Shown here: positions 19,194 to 30,416 of the stretch, one piece after another
Layout: every line of letters begins with the position of its first letter
Numbering within the stretch: the first letter of the stretch is position 1
Assembly: GCA_951802195.1 (NCBI GenBank)
Contig: OX637631.1
Coordinates: 248,001 to 312,000 of the forward strand
From: Tausonia pullulans
Taxonomy: Eukaryota; Basidiomycota; Tremellomycetes; Cystofilobasidiales; Mrakiaceae
Reading direction: 5' to 3'
Length of the DNA: 64,000 nt
The notes under the pieces: generated by a model
Databases searched by the model: none
Seen by the model: only the letters and a program-made list of their open reading frames with translations
What the model was told of the DNA's origin: nothing
Program-made: the position numbers and the translations under genes

Positions 19194-22100
19194 ATGGCGG
19201 GCTCGCCCAACTCCAATCTGTCTTCCCCGCCGTCGTCAACCGACGGAGGAGGAGGTGCCGACGACGCACCATCCCCCTCCTCCTCCAACGTCTCCTCCTC
19301 CGTTGCTACGCCCACACGTGTTCTCCGGGACAAGCGCAAGCGGGGGGCCAACTCGGACCTTCTCGCTCGCGTCCTCACCCCCTCGACGCCTGTCACGGCC
19401 TCGTCTGCCGCCGGGTCGCCGAGGGCGTCCCCCTACGGCTCCCGGACAAGGCTTCCGCGGAAGAGCTCGAGCCAGGCGGCCATCATGAACGCCGCTGTCG
19501 CCGCCGCTCTCAACGAGCCTCTCTCCCCAGGTCGTGGGGAAGGCTCGCCCTCGGGCGGAAGGGAGGGAACCACACGCTCGCGTGCCCGCGACGAGCCCGT
19601 CATCCCAACCTGGCTTGTCCACCATGCCGACGTCGACAAGGGCCGCGAGGCCGTCCGCGCGCTCGAGGGCTTGTACCCGACGCCTGACCCTCTCTCGAAC
19701 GATGGCTGGATGACGGGACCATGGAAGAGGGACACGGCCGATTGGATGCTGGAGGTCCTGGAATCGACGGTTGACTCGACGTACGTCGGCAGGCCCTCTT
19801 GCTTCCTCTCTCGCTCAAGTTCCTGTCATATATTGACAGCTTCCTCTCGTCCACAACAGCGGCCGCGAAGTTGGCGCCGCTCTCGACAGCCTCCTGACCC
19901 CCCAGGTAGATGACGAGAGCTCTCCAGCCCTACGATTTGACAGCAAGGTCAGCCTTTGAGCCTGGAACATGCGTCGCTCTCGGGCAGACGTGCACGCATC
20001 AGCGCGCCCTGGCTCTCATGGACTGACGTCGTTACCTTTGCCTCTCCAGCCATTACTCAGCATGGCAGATATCCGTCAAAATGTCCAGAAGGATGCATTC
20101 AAGACGCTGGCGGCGTTCGACCACGCTGTGCACGATCTCTTTCGGTGGGCGCGCCGGGTGTACCCGATCGGAAGCCAGGAGTATGGCGACGTCGCCCTGC
20201 TTCAGGTATGCGGCCTAGGACTTTCATTGGACCCTCTGCACACTCTCTGACATGCCATCTACTGTTTTTGTCTAGCGCCGGCACCAGCAACTCGCCTCCA
20301 AGTTCCCCACGGCGACAGAGGAAGACACCAACTACTGCTCCGTCGAGGATGGACCCTACGCGACTCGAAGCCACACCTCGCGTCCCAAGTTTACCCCTGG
20401 AGAGGTGATCAAGAAAATTGACTACCTTGGGAGGACGCACACTGTCGGTGAGGTCCTCGTCCTAGTTTCGCGACTTGCCCACGCGCGAGCACAGAGCTGA
20501 CAACGATGAACGCCCCTCAGGCGACTTCATCCACCTGTCCAACCCGATCTATCCCGCCTTCCCCATTGTCGGCCAGATTCACGGCTGTGCGAAGGCCAGC
20601 AGGTGAGTCTCGAGAGTCAAAGGCTCTTCTGTCACGGTCTCTGACACACCTACCTTTCCCAGTTCTTCGTCACGGCGCATTCTCGTCTGCTATTTCAACC
20701 GGCCTGAAGAGGTGAGGATGCGTTGATTTACGGTATCTGCCTCGTTGATCTGACCAAACGAATGGATTGGTTTTACTTGGACTCCTTCTGGAATCCTCCT
20801 TAACAGACTATCCACCCAAAGAACCGGACGTTCGCCGAAGGCGAGGTCTTTAAGTCGGGTGAATAGTAGCTCTTCCTTCTCTTCCTTCTCCATCCCCCAT
20901 GTACACTTACCTCCCGCCTTGCCCCTTCAGGTGACATGGCCATTCACCAGATCGAGGATATCATCGAAAAGGTCTCGTGCCAGTTCATGACCAAGGCCGT
21001 CAAGGGCCGACCGACCGCTCCGCACTGGTACCCCGGCTGGCCGCTCTGTGAGCTTCTTTCTCATTTCTGTCTTCGCGAACCCGCTCGTATACTGATCTTC
21101 TCCTCGCTCAAGACTTCTGCGAATCCCGCTACGACAGCCGCGACGGCACCATGACGCATGTCCGCTCTTGGAAATCCTGCCTCCCCGAATCCCTCCGCTC
21201 AGAAGAACAACCGATCCACCTCTTTGAGTCCCCACCGATCCGACTCGCGCGTGTCGTCTCCCCATTTATGCGAGGCGTTGAGGGCATCGGTGGGCCGACG
21301 GACGCTGTGGAGGAGGAGTCGATCAACGCTCCGCCGATGCTGCCCATTCCGGCGAGCACGAGAGCGGTGAGCTCGGTGCCGCAGTCAGTTTCGCCTTCCG
21401 GGTCGAGAATGGGGTCGGTGCCACTTCCGATCTCACCAGGTCGGTCTTTTAACGTTGCTGCTGCTAGAGGAAGAGAAGGACTAAGTCGACCCCATTCCTA
21501 CAGGCGGCTCTTCCTCAGCCCCAGAGTATCGACCTAAGGTCCTCGCCCCGATCACGCTCGTTGCCAACTACCGAACGCTCGACAAGGAGCTCCTCCAGCG
21601 GTTCGCCGAGGCGGACGAGGAAACGCGCGACCTGATGCGGCTGCAGATCAAGAAGGAACACCCTCTCGTGCGTCCGAGTCTCTTTTCCCTCCCTTCCCTC
21701 CTCCCTCTCCTCGGACTGACACTCTCCCCTCGTCGACGTCCAGTCGCAAGCGACCGAACGCTCCGTCCGCGCACTCATCAAAAACATCGACGAAGCCCCG
21801 AACGTCATCAGCGCCAAATTTGAAGCCCGCGCTGTGGCGCGCGCCGAGCGCGCCGCCAAGCGGGCGTCCCTCCTTGCCGAGGCGCTCACAGTCTCCAGTG
21901 GCGGAGGAGAGGCAGAGGGTAGCGGGATGACGGTTGATGAGGAGGGGAACGTGATCTTGAAGCCGAAGAGGAGGCGGCGGACCAAGGCGCAGATGGAGGA
22001 GGATCGGCTGAAGGAGTTGGCGGAAGGGCCACCGATGAAGATCGATCGGAGAAGGGGGAGGAGATCGAAGGCTTTTGAACAGGCGGCGGCTGAGGAATTG

Positions 22101-22565
22101 GAGGCGGGCGAGTCGACGAGCTCAAGTGAGTCCAAGTTTCACTCTCTCTTTCAATCCAATATAGGTTTCTGACTTTTCCTCCCTCGTTCTCTTTCTCAAG
22201 GCATTTCCGGCATCGACCGGTATCTCCAATCGACCAAACTTGAGGAGATACGGGCTGCACTCGAGATGGAGAAGGCTCAGCAATCATTTGAGTCTCAACT
22301 CGCCCAAGCCGAGCTCGCAGAGACTAGAGCGATGGAAAAAGCGCAAGCCGAGGCATTCGACGCTCAGTTCCCCCATGTTGTCGAGCGCACGCCTCCCATG
22401 CCGTGGGAGGATGACCCGTTGTTGGTGGGGTTGGTGGGTGGGGACGTTGGGTTTGGCGACGCTGGACAGATGGGGGTTGGGGGTTTGACTGGGCAGATGA
22501 TGGAGCAGGAGTTCTTGAGCCTGGGCGGAGACGAGCCGTTCGGAGGAATGGATGTGTTGGAGTAG
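19194..22565 (+). CDS. RSC1/RSC2-like chromatin remodeller subunit with degenerate bromodomain and BAH domain
   Basis: Probable subunit of an RSC/PBAF-type SWI/SNF remodeller acting on nucleosomes. After a Ser/Pro-rich, basic N-terminus (about 140 residues) come bromodomain-like helices. SMADIRQNVQKDAFKTLAAF and DLFRWARRVYPIGSQEYGDV match the B-C helix region, while the front half is poorly conserved. The BAH domain follows: EVIKKIDYLGRTHTVGDFIH, YPAFPIVGQIHGCAKA, RILVCYFNRPEETIHPKNRT and WYPGWPLYFCESRYDSRDG. The C-terminal third is charged and coiled-coil-like (ARAVARAERAAKRASLLAEA, KRRRRTKAQMEEDRLKEL), with a late Met/Gly/Asp-rich tail ending MDVLE. Multiple short GT-AG introns occur; exon joins around LLTPQ-VDDESS and FDSK-PLLSM hold frame. 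Confidence 0.82.
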
Positions 22566-25468
22566 GCTGACTACTCGGGGCTCTAACGAGGATAAGCATG
22601 TTTTCGTCAGGATAAGCGGGGCATAAGAGAAAAACATTATAGGTCGATCGGTGATGGTCAATATCACTAGAGTAAGGGAGTGTATGGGGAGAAGTAGGGA
22701 GCAAAGTCGAGGAGAAAAGTCAAGGGGAAGTAGCCATCAAAAAGAATAGGACAAATGATGAGGGGAAGGAGAGGGAGAGCATATCAAACCTCCCAGCCCT
22801 GCTGAGCATCATTTCTGAAGTTGTTGGATCGTTTGGAAAAGCTCTCTGTTCCGCAAATCCAAGCAAATCCAAGCAGATGGAGGATACGGGCCATCAGCTC
22901 TATTCCCCCGGGACCGACAGACCAATCTCCTGACCTTGATAAACGGACATCACTGCGCTCGTTCATGCAACGGTCGGTCTCTACGGTTGTGGAGCCCGGT
23001 GCAGCGAGATGCTGCGGTAGTTGGCTCTTCCATCAACGTCGAAAATCCAGCGGAGAGGATGGATGAAATGTTGGGATCTGGGGCTTATGTGAGGCGTCCT
23101 CAGGAGGAAAAGGTACACACAAGGGCAAGACGATCGCTTACGTTGTGCCGATCATCTGGTTCAAAGGAAGGTTCCCTCTTGGGAAATCAATCGACGGGTG
23201 AATTCAAAGGCAGAGGGTGGGACGATCGAAAAAATGTTTTTCATCGAAGAAAATTGATAAAGCGCACATCAGGCGGTCAGATCAACGGCCATCTCGATAA
23301 AAAGACATAGCAGATAGCGAGTTACGCGCCCTCTCGACACCATCCGCACCATTTCACGCCGTTTTTTTTTTGTGAGAGTTTTTGTGGCAGAACTACTTCA
23401 GAGCATGCAGCAGCGGCAAGGCCCGTGTCTTGAGGAAAACATCCGTCATTGTGCGAGAGCTCGGGAGGAATTTTCTCAAGCACTGCCTGACTTGTAATTC
23501 ACTCCGCCAGACCAGCCGCGCCTGAGAGGCAGCGTCCTCATTCAGGGATCAAAGTCTAGAGGGAGGAAGTTGACGACGCGAGAGTCTTAGAGTGCAGATG
23601 TGAAACGATCACGCTTCACTATCGTGACAAACGCCCGCGGCTGAAAGGAGAAGGTCTGATGCTTGCTCTCGGATCCGACGCCGTCGACAATTGAATATCC
23701 TTGGCGGATTCGGTTACTTCTATGACAAGAATTAGGCAGCAAAGAAAAGGACTAGAGACATTGCTGGATCTGTCTAGGGCCTCTGGCGCGTTCTGAGAGA
23801 GGTCGGGGAGGTCAGAGGAGGAAGATGGGCAGATAGATGGGTGAAGCATCGGCTTCGAGCAGGCAGGTAGAAAATGCACCGAAGCGTCCAGTAGTGGGAG
23901 GCACTGGACGCTTGGGAACGTGCAGGCGGCAGGATCTGAGGCTATCTCGATGCAGTGGTGATGATGGGCTCGAGAGCTCGCGCAGAGATGACTGAGGCTA
24001 GCGGCTGAGCGCCGGATAATGACGAATAAGCAGAAGACGCGAGGAGGGCCGCGATCCCATTTAGGACGCGTTTTTTGGTTGTGTGCGAGCCAGACTACTA
24101 GGCTCAGGACAGCTGCTCCGGACGGGACCGGCGGGACTCCGACTTTACGAGACTATGACGTCGACCTCAAACCTTGTTTCACCATCGGCATGTTCAAGTG
24201 CGAGCTCGAATTATGGAATCGTCATATATGTGCATATGTGGACGAGGCCAAAGGACGTTAAAGCAAAGCAAGAGCGGACGTCCTTCACCGTCTGGACCTC
24301 GGCGTAGCAAGGTCAGTCTCTGGTGATCAGAGGTCCTCTGGCCAGATTCATGTCCGAATCTTTTAGATAACCCTAGTCTAGAGATACATGAGAAAAAGAG
24401 GGGAATATCCCATCAGGGCTGATGTGCAGGTTTAGCGAGAGCCCATTAGTGGTCGAGTTATGATGGATAGTGAGTAAGGCAAGGCGGAACTTCCTGAAGA
24501 CTCATGGCCAAACATCCTCATAGGCTCCTGTCTACATCAGCCCCTTCGCACTATCGATCGCGTGACAAGCGGCGGTACATGTTATCGACGCCTGCCTGTT
24601 ACGGCGAGTAATGCTCGCATGAATGATATGCGCGCGCCAGATTTCGGGTCGATCATTCAACATTGCCACCCTAGGCCCTTCTCTTGCTACAGCAAAACTT
24701 TTAACTAGAACCAATTTCAATGACAACGCGATGTTTCTTCTCTTTCACGCGCGGGCTGCGGTCGTTGCAAGCAGGGCGGCATTGAAATGGGCGAAGGCAT
24801 CGACGTTGAAGGAGGCAGAGGCTACGAGGCAGAGGCTGCGAGGCAGAGCATCTGATCGAGGCTTAAGAATCACGGGCTTCTCCCCAATCAGTCCCCTGAT
24901 CACCCCGCATTTGTCTTTTAGAAGTGACCGCGGACCCCAGCCCTACAGTATATTCATTTATGTTGGGGGAGATGGGGGGGAGATGAAGCGCCAAACGGGC
25001 AGACGCTGGCCAGGGCTGGTGATCCCTCGCAGTGGAGACAGCCGGCAGTCAGCATTCTCCTTGCCAGCAATTTTTGTTTTGTTTTGTTTTTGTTTTTGGA
25101 ACGTCGAAGAGGTCAGAGCGGGACTCATTAGCTCGCGTTCGAGACGGGGAAGGGAGGAACGTCCCGACGACGAGAGGACAACAGCATCGACTAGGTCCGG
25201 GAAATGACGACGACTGCGACGGCGCATGATGCATGTGCGTCATCGTCCCCGGGGGCTCGCCCCTTTGCTATCATCTGCTGCGCCCGCCGCAACGGGGGGG
25301 TGAGGGAAGCGATGAGATCACCCTCCATCCTCTTTTCTCTCAACCACCACATCACTTCTTCCCACCCAAACAACCCACCTCTTCGTCTCTCCCGCCTAAT
25401 AACTCCCACCCACCCACCACCCTCCTCCAACCCTTTAACTACTCCAGCCGCGTTCCTTCACTCCCACC
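22566..25468. other. Gene-poor intergenic region, 2.9 kb
   Basis: No ORF here shows domain similarity or coding-like composition. The sequence is visibly richer in A/T than the neighbouring genes, with T10 at about 23363-23372 and a GTTTTGTTTTG-type run at about 25075-25097. The last 150 bases before 25469 are C/T-rich and look like the leader of the next gene. A 14-bp tandem repeat lies at 24812-24849. Frames at 24019-24261 and 24623-25207 exist but resemble chance ORFs. Confidence 0.5.
24812..24849. repeat. 14-bp tandem repeat, about 2.7 copies
   Basis: The unit GAGGCAGAGGCTAC is followed by GAGGCAGAGGCTGC and a partial GAGGCAGAGC. The copies differ at one position. It sits in the gene-poor gap. 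Confidence 0.8.
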
Positions 25469-28400
25469 ATGACCATTCCTCAGGCTACCCAGCAGGTCGC
25501 CTCCCACCCGACTCCCAATGCCGTGACGGCTCCGACTGTCAAGAGCGATAAGGATAAGGACATCCAGGGCAAGCTTGCCAGTCAGTCGGGCTCTCTTTCT
25601 GCTCCAGATGCTCAGGTGGTCGCGCAGCGAGCAAGCCGCATCCTCGCTCAGAGGGCCGCGCGAGGGGACGTTGAGTGACGTCGATGTTGATTTTGGCTCG
25701 CCTCTTCCTTGCTGTTACTCCATCTTTTCCTCCCTCGCCTACAGTTTACGGCGTAAGTTTCATCCACCTGTCTGCCTGCTCCACAAAGATTCCGTCACAG
25801 CCGCTCATCCACTACCACTCCCCCCCCCCCCCAACTTGCCCATGCAGATTATCCAAGCTTTCCGCGAAGGCAACCTACCCTCAAATGAGCAGATCGACAA
25901 GGCGCTCCTCCGTGCAGAGCAGCGCTCGCCGATAGAGACGAAGAACCTTTCGGGAGACGGTCAGAAGCTTGTGCGTGCCTCCTTACTCTCACTACTCTAG
26001 AGCGACTTACCCTTCTCCACCGTCCCCAGCGAGATGAAACAACTGATGCGAGCCTCGCTGCGTTCCGCTCCAGATCAACGACGTCCGGGACATCATCGAG
26101 ACCGCCCGTCTCATGATTCTTACCAAAAACAAGGACGAGCTCTTCCAGGTGCGTTGTCATTGCTCTACTCAGGCCAACCTCGGGAACAGGCAGACACGCA
26201 TCAGACTGACTGCGGACGTCACCCACCATAGAACTTCCTTTGGCACACGAGGGTCACCGACGAGACTCGTGGAGCTCAGTCAAAGGACGTCCTCCCGGTG
26301 TCCAAGAGCGAGATTCAGCGCGACGCAGAGAACGGATCTGTTCACCTCCGGTGCGGGCAAACGAGACTAAAAATCGCTCGAGGAAGCATCAGTTAGGCTG
26401 ATCTGAGCTCTCCCTCACAGCACCCTCCTCACCCTCATCCTCACCAACTCTGAAGCGCGCAAGGGTACATCGACAGTACTTGACTTGCTACATGTCCGCA
26501 ACTCTTCCTAATACTCTCCTTGTCCTGCAGTTATCTCGGACCTCGGATTCGTCGGCCGCGATCTCTTTGCCACCTCCGCCACCCGAATCGCCGATAAGGC
26601 CCGCCCTAATGAGGAGCAGCTCCGTCAGCTCGACCAGGAGGCTCCCAGCGGCGAGTGGATCAGCGAGGACGGCAAGAAGGTGTGTACGGTGGCTTTGGCC
26701 TGAAGACTACTAGTCGCGGTCCTGACACTCTTTCCGAAAAAACTCTCGTAGGTCGGACACAACGAGACTCCCAAGCTCGCGGCCAACATTGGTGGTCACA
26801 AGGTCGTCCACGACCCTAAGGCACCCGTCTCTGACGGTACGAGGCACATTGATCCGGACGGTAATGAGACCACCGCTGGCGAGGCTCGCGAGAAGGCTCG
26901 CGCCGCTAAGGCTGAGGCTCAGGAGCAAAAGGGCGAACTCAAGAAGGCTGGTAAGGAGAAGGCTGTCGAGAGCAAGGAGGTGGGCAGAATGATTTGATAA
27001 GCAGTAATTCTTCTATCCCGAATCGCGGCTGATTCATAGTTACTGCGCAGGCCTACAACCAGGGAGGCACTGAAGCTGTCAAGGACAAGGGCAGGCGCGA
27101 GGTTAATGCTTCCCAGGACGACAACGAGGAGACCACCGCCGAGGCCAAGGGTCGCTTCCGCGCGCTCCGTGACAAGCTTAACCCCAACAGCGGTGACCGC
27201 GACCGTGTTGCCGAGCAGAAGGAGAGGACCCGTAACTTCCTTGACGAGGAGTTCCCCGAGGAACGCCGCCAGCAGTTCATTTACCGCATGAAAAAGGTGG
27301 TTGTCGAGTGCCAGAAACACCAGGACTACGATGAGGGTGAGCACATATGATCAGTTCGCGATCTCCTTCGTTTGCATCAAGTTGACCATTTGCCCTCTAG
27401 CGATCAACTTCTTCCTCGACCTCCTTGAGAACTACAAGGGCCACACTGAACACCTTGGCAGGGCCGCCGGCGACTCGACGACCGCCGTTACCTCGGACCC
27501 GGCCTTTCAGCAGGCCTACTCAGAGTTCAAGACCCTCCTCGAGCGCTTCGCCGACGGTCGCAGCCTCAACGGAGTCATAAACGCCGTCAACAACATCTAT
27601 GTCGACGCCCAGAACGACAGCGAGCTCCGCGCGTGGTTCAAGCAGCTCTCAGACTATGTCCGCCGCGTGAGTAGTATTCCCATCCTGCCCCTGACTGCCG
27701 TCTACTGACTTATCACTCTCTTTATATCAAAGACTCTCCTTGAGCCTGGTTGGGTCCTTGAGGACGAATGCTCTCAGGAGGGCCAAAAGCTCACCGACAA
27801 GGGCAAGATGTTCTTCGACCACAAGTATGCCGGCCACAAGGATGCGCTCTTTGAGGAGTTCTCGACCTGGTTCAAGGCCATCGGCCAGGACCCGGTCAAC
27901 GTCCGCTTTGGTGAGGACTGGAAGCGTCTCACCAAAGACATTCTCTTCGTACGTCACATTGTATCTTGGTCGGGTATGTTAAGATCCTTCTGTTAATCAA
28001 AGCATGGCCTACACCCTTCCCAGGACGAGCACGGCTCGCTTGAGTTCAAGCCTCACCTCTGGGGGGACATTCGCGACGAGATCCTTCCCCAACTCGTCAA
28101 TCAGGTCGGCTACGTCCCGAGTGAGTTGCTACCCTGCCTTGGTGGCTCTTCCTTCCCTGTCTCAATCATCTTATTATCTGCTCCTCCAGTCCCCCGCATT
28201 GAGTACACCGACAAGCAGGTCGACCTCGTCATCGAGAACCTCGTCCTTCAAGGCAGCAATCTCTTCCGTGAGTCATGAATGCTGTTCTCTGCCTGTCTCG
28301 TCCTGACCTCTCGTGGCTCTTGACCTCACTAGCCAACATTGTTGAGCTTGAAGCCAAAAACCATTTCAAGTTCTCGCCCTACAAGAGCATTAAGGACCAA

Positions 28401-29472
28401 GGAAGCCACAAGTTCACCCTCCGGTTCTCTCAGATCCAGGCCGACATGCGTGATGGTGCGTCTTAGCAGGGTCTGTCTCACTTAGATCCTGCTCACACTT
28501 GCACTCGCACAGTTGGCTTCGTCTTCAGGAAGAAGACCGGCTTCCCGAAGATCTCCGATCGCGGTGTTGCCGACGTTCTCCTCGCCGGCCAGGGTCTTTC
28601 AGTCGAGGTCACCCTCGAGAGTGCCGGTCGCCGCAAGGACCATGCCTTCCTCAGTACGTGGGCGCTTGTTCCCCTTCCTGCGAACACTTCATTGACCATT
28701 TGTTTTTCCTTTCACTTCAACAGTCCGGGATGTCGAAGCTAAGGTTGACACCCTAAAGTTCCACATCCGCGAGTCAAAGCGTGAGTTGTTCGCCCCCCGT
28801 GATGTCGTTAAACTGCCGCTGACCTTCAATCCCTAACAGACGACTTCCTTTACAAGGTTGTCGCCCCTCTCGCTCAGGGTCTCATCAAGAAGACGATCGC
28901 CAAGGCCGTCGAGCAGGGCATCCGCACGGCGCTCGAGGTACTGCAATCTCTTCTCGCCTCGATGAAATAGGCCCGCTTGCTGACTCGAATGGATTCTTTA
29001 TTCTCTTAGGCTGCGGACGAGCAGCTCGTCGAAGGCGAGTCTCCCTCGTGTACCAAAAAGAGAGACCATGTAGTCTGACCATCGGCTCATTTCCTCCGCC
29101 TCCTCCAGTCCAGCGCCGCATGGCAGAGGCCAAAGAGAGCGACGAGACCACCCGGGCTGACGCACTCAAGCAGCTCTACTCGAGGAAGAAGGAGACTGCC
29201 AAGGAGAAGAAGGATAAGGCCGAGCAGACCAAGGCCGAGCGGGACGCCCACGTCGCGGTGAGTGGCAACCAGTTCAAGCCGCCTGTGGCCAATCTGTGAA
29301 CTGACAGCCCTCATCTCCTTCCGGTACCCTCTTCCAGGTCGTCACCTCAAGGGACGCCTCGATCCTCCCCAACGTCAACCCGCCTCATTCGACGGCCCAG
29401 GCCCAGTTCGCGAAGGAGGAGGAGGCGCGCAAGGGCAAGGACTGGCACTCTCCGGCCTTTACCATCGCTTAA
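25469..29472 (+). CDS. HAM1-like domain protein (HAM1 N-terminal plus C-terminal DUF4449-type region)
   Basis: Fungal protein of about 880 residues in at least 17 exons. Function is poorly known; relatives are thought to carry a lipid-binding BPI-like fold at membranes, which I state as background. The N-terminal part has IIQAFREGNLPSNEQIDKAL and INDVRDIIETARLMILTKNK. A Lys/Glu/Ala-rich segment follows (ARAAKAEAQEQKGELKKAGK). The core carries AINFFLDLLENYKGHTEHLG, INAVNNIYVDAQNDSELRAW and EEFSTWFKAIGQDPVNVRFG. The C-terminal domain carries FVFRKKTGFPKISDRGVADV and LAGQGLSVEVTLESAGRRKD. The tail is charged and coiled-coil-like, ending SPAFTIA. The first intron junction after about residue 68 is not resolved; all later joins I tested keep frame. 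Confidence 0.85.
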
Positions 29473-30416
29473 TGAAACGAGCGACCCTCTAGCTTGTGTT
29501 TCCGCCTAATGTGTGTATAGTTTCATTGTTTGTCTCTTTTAATTGATCGCATCCACTTCCATATCCTTCTCTGTATGGTCTGTTTGTGCCTCGTTGATGA
29601 ATGACTTGTGTTTCTTCTCCACCGCGTGTTCATCATTAGACGAGCGATTCTCGTTCCGCGCCTAGAGGGTGCTGCAGTCGACGGCTTGAATTCTGCCATC
29701 GACCGGGAGTATCAGATCAACACGTCACAGCTCTAGATTTCGTACCTCAGCCCAACGTCGTCCGCACTCACAGAGCTCGTCGAGTTCCTTCAGGTTAGTG
29801 AGAACCCACTTCATGCGTATCATCCGGACCCGCTCGCTGTGAGTCAGCGACTGAGCTGCACCCAATCATTGAAAGCGTGAAGTCCTGCCTGCACGTCGCC
29901 GGGATGTTAGGCCAGGGCCTTAGTGCGAACATCGGCAAACAGGGCATGAAAGAAAAGCACATTCTTCTACATGTCAGGCTTGGTTGGAGAGGGGCGAAGG
30001 GGAGGGACAGCTACTACTCTCTATTGACCGGTTGGCTCTTTCTCAGCGATCCGATCAGTCCAGAGCTTTCCAGAGCTTCTTATACTCAACGTAGACGTCA
30101 ATGCAGCTCTTTCTCGTGGCCTGGTCGGGAACACAATCGCTGTTCTTTCTTGGGAAGAGGCCCTCAAGCAGGATGCCCATCTCTCACCTTGGGTTGTCGA
30201 GCCACCGTCAGACAAGTCAAGCAAAGAGAGAAGGCTGGTTACTTGACTCTTCCGCTTCTTCTACTGAAAAATATCTGCGTTGAGATGGTTAAGCCTCGCC
30301 ATAGCCTACAAACCCGAGCGTACGACACCTCTCCCTCCACGACCCTCGCTAGCTTCGGTTTGTCTCAAGTAGAATGATGAGGTTCCTCCCGCTCTCTCGT
30401 CCCGCCACTCTCGCGC
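29473..30416. other. Convergent intergenic region
   Basis: The 944 bases lie between two convergent genes. AT-rich 3'-UTR-like sequence follows 29472 (TTTCATTGTTTGTCTCTTTT). I see no further gene; frames at 29877-30377 look like chance ORFs. Confidence 0.45.

Noticed and set aside
22750-22810. Second box C/D snoRNA candidate (ATGATGA followed by CTGA about 45 nt later)
   Set aside because: No terminal stem outside the boxes, no C'/D' pair and no recognised rRNA guide; the motifs are short enough to occur by chance in the 3' flank of the BAH gene.
24623-25207. 194-codon plus-strand ORF in the gene-poor gap
   Set aside because: No domain, no typical leader, and low-complexity runs; looks like a chance frame.
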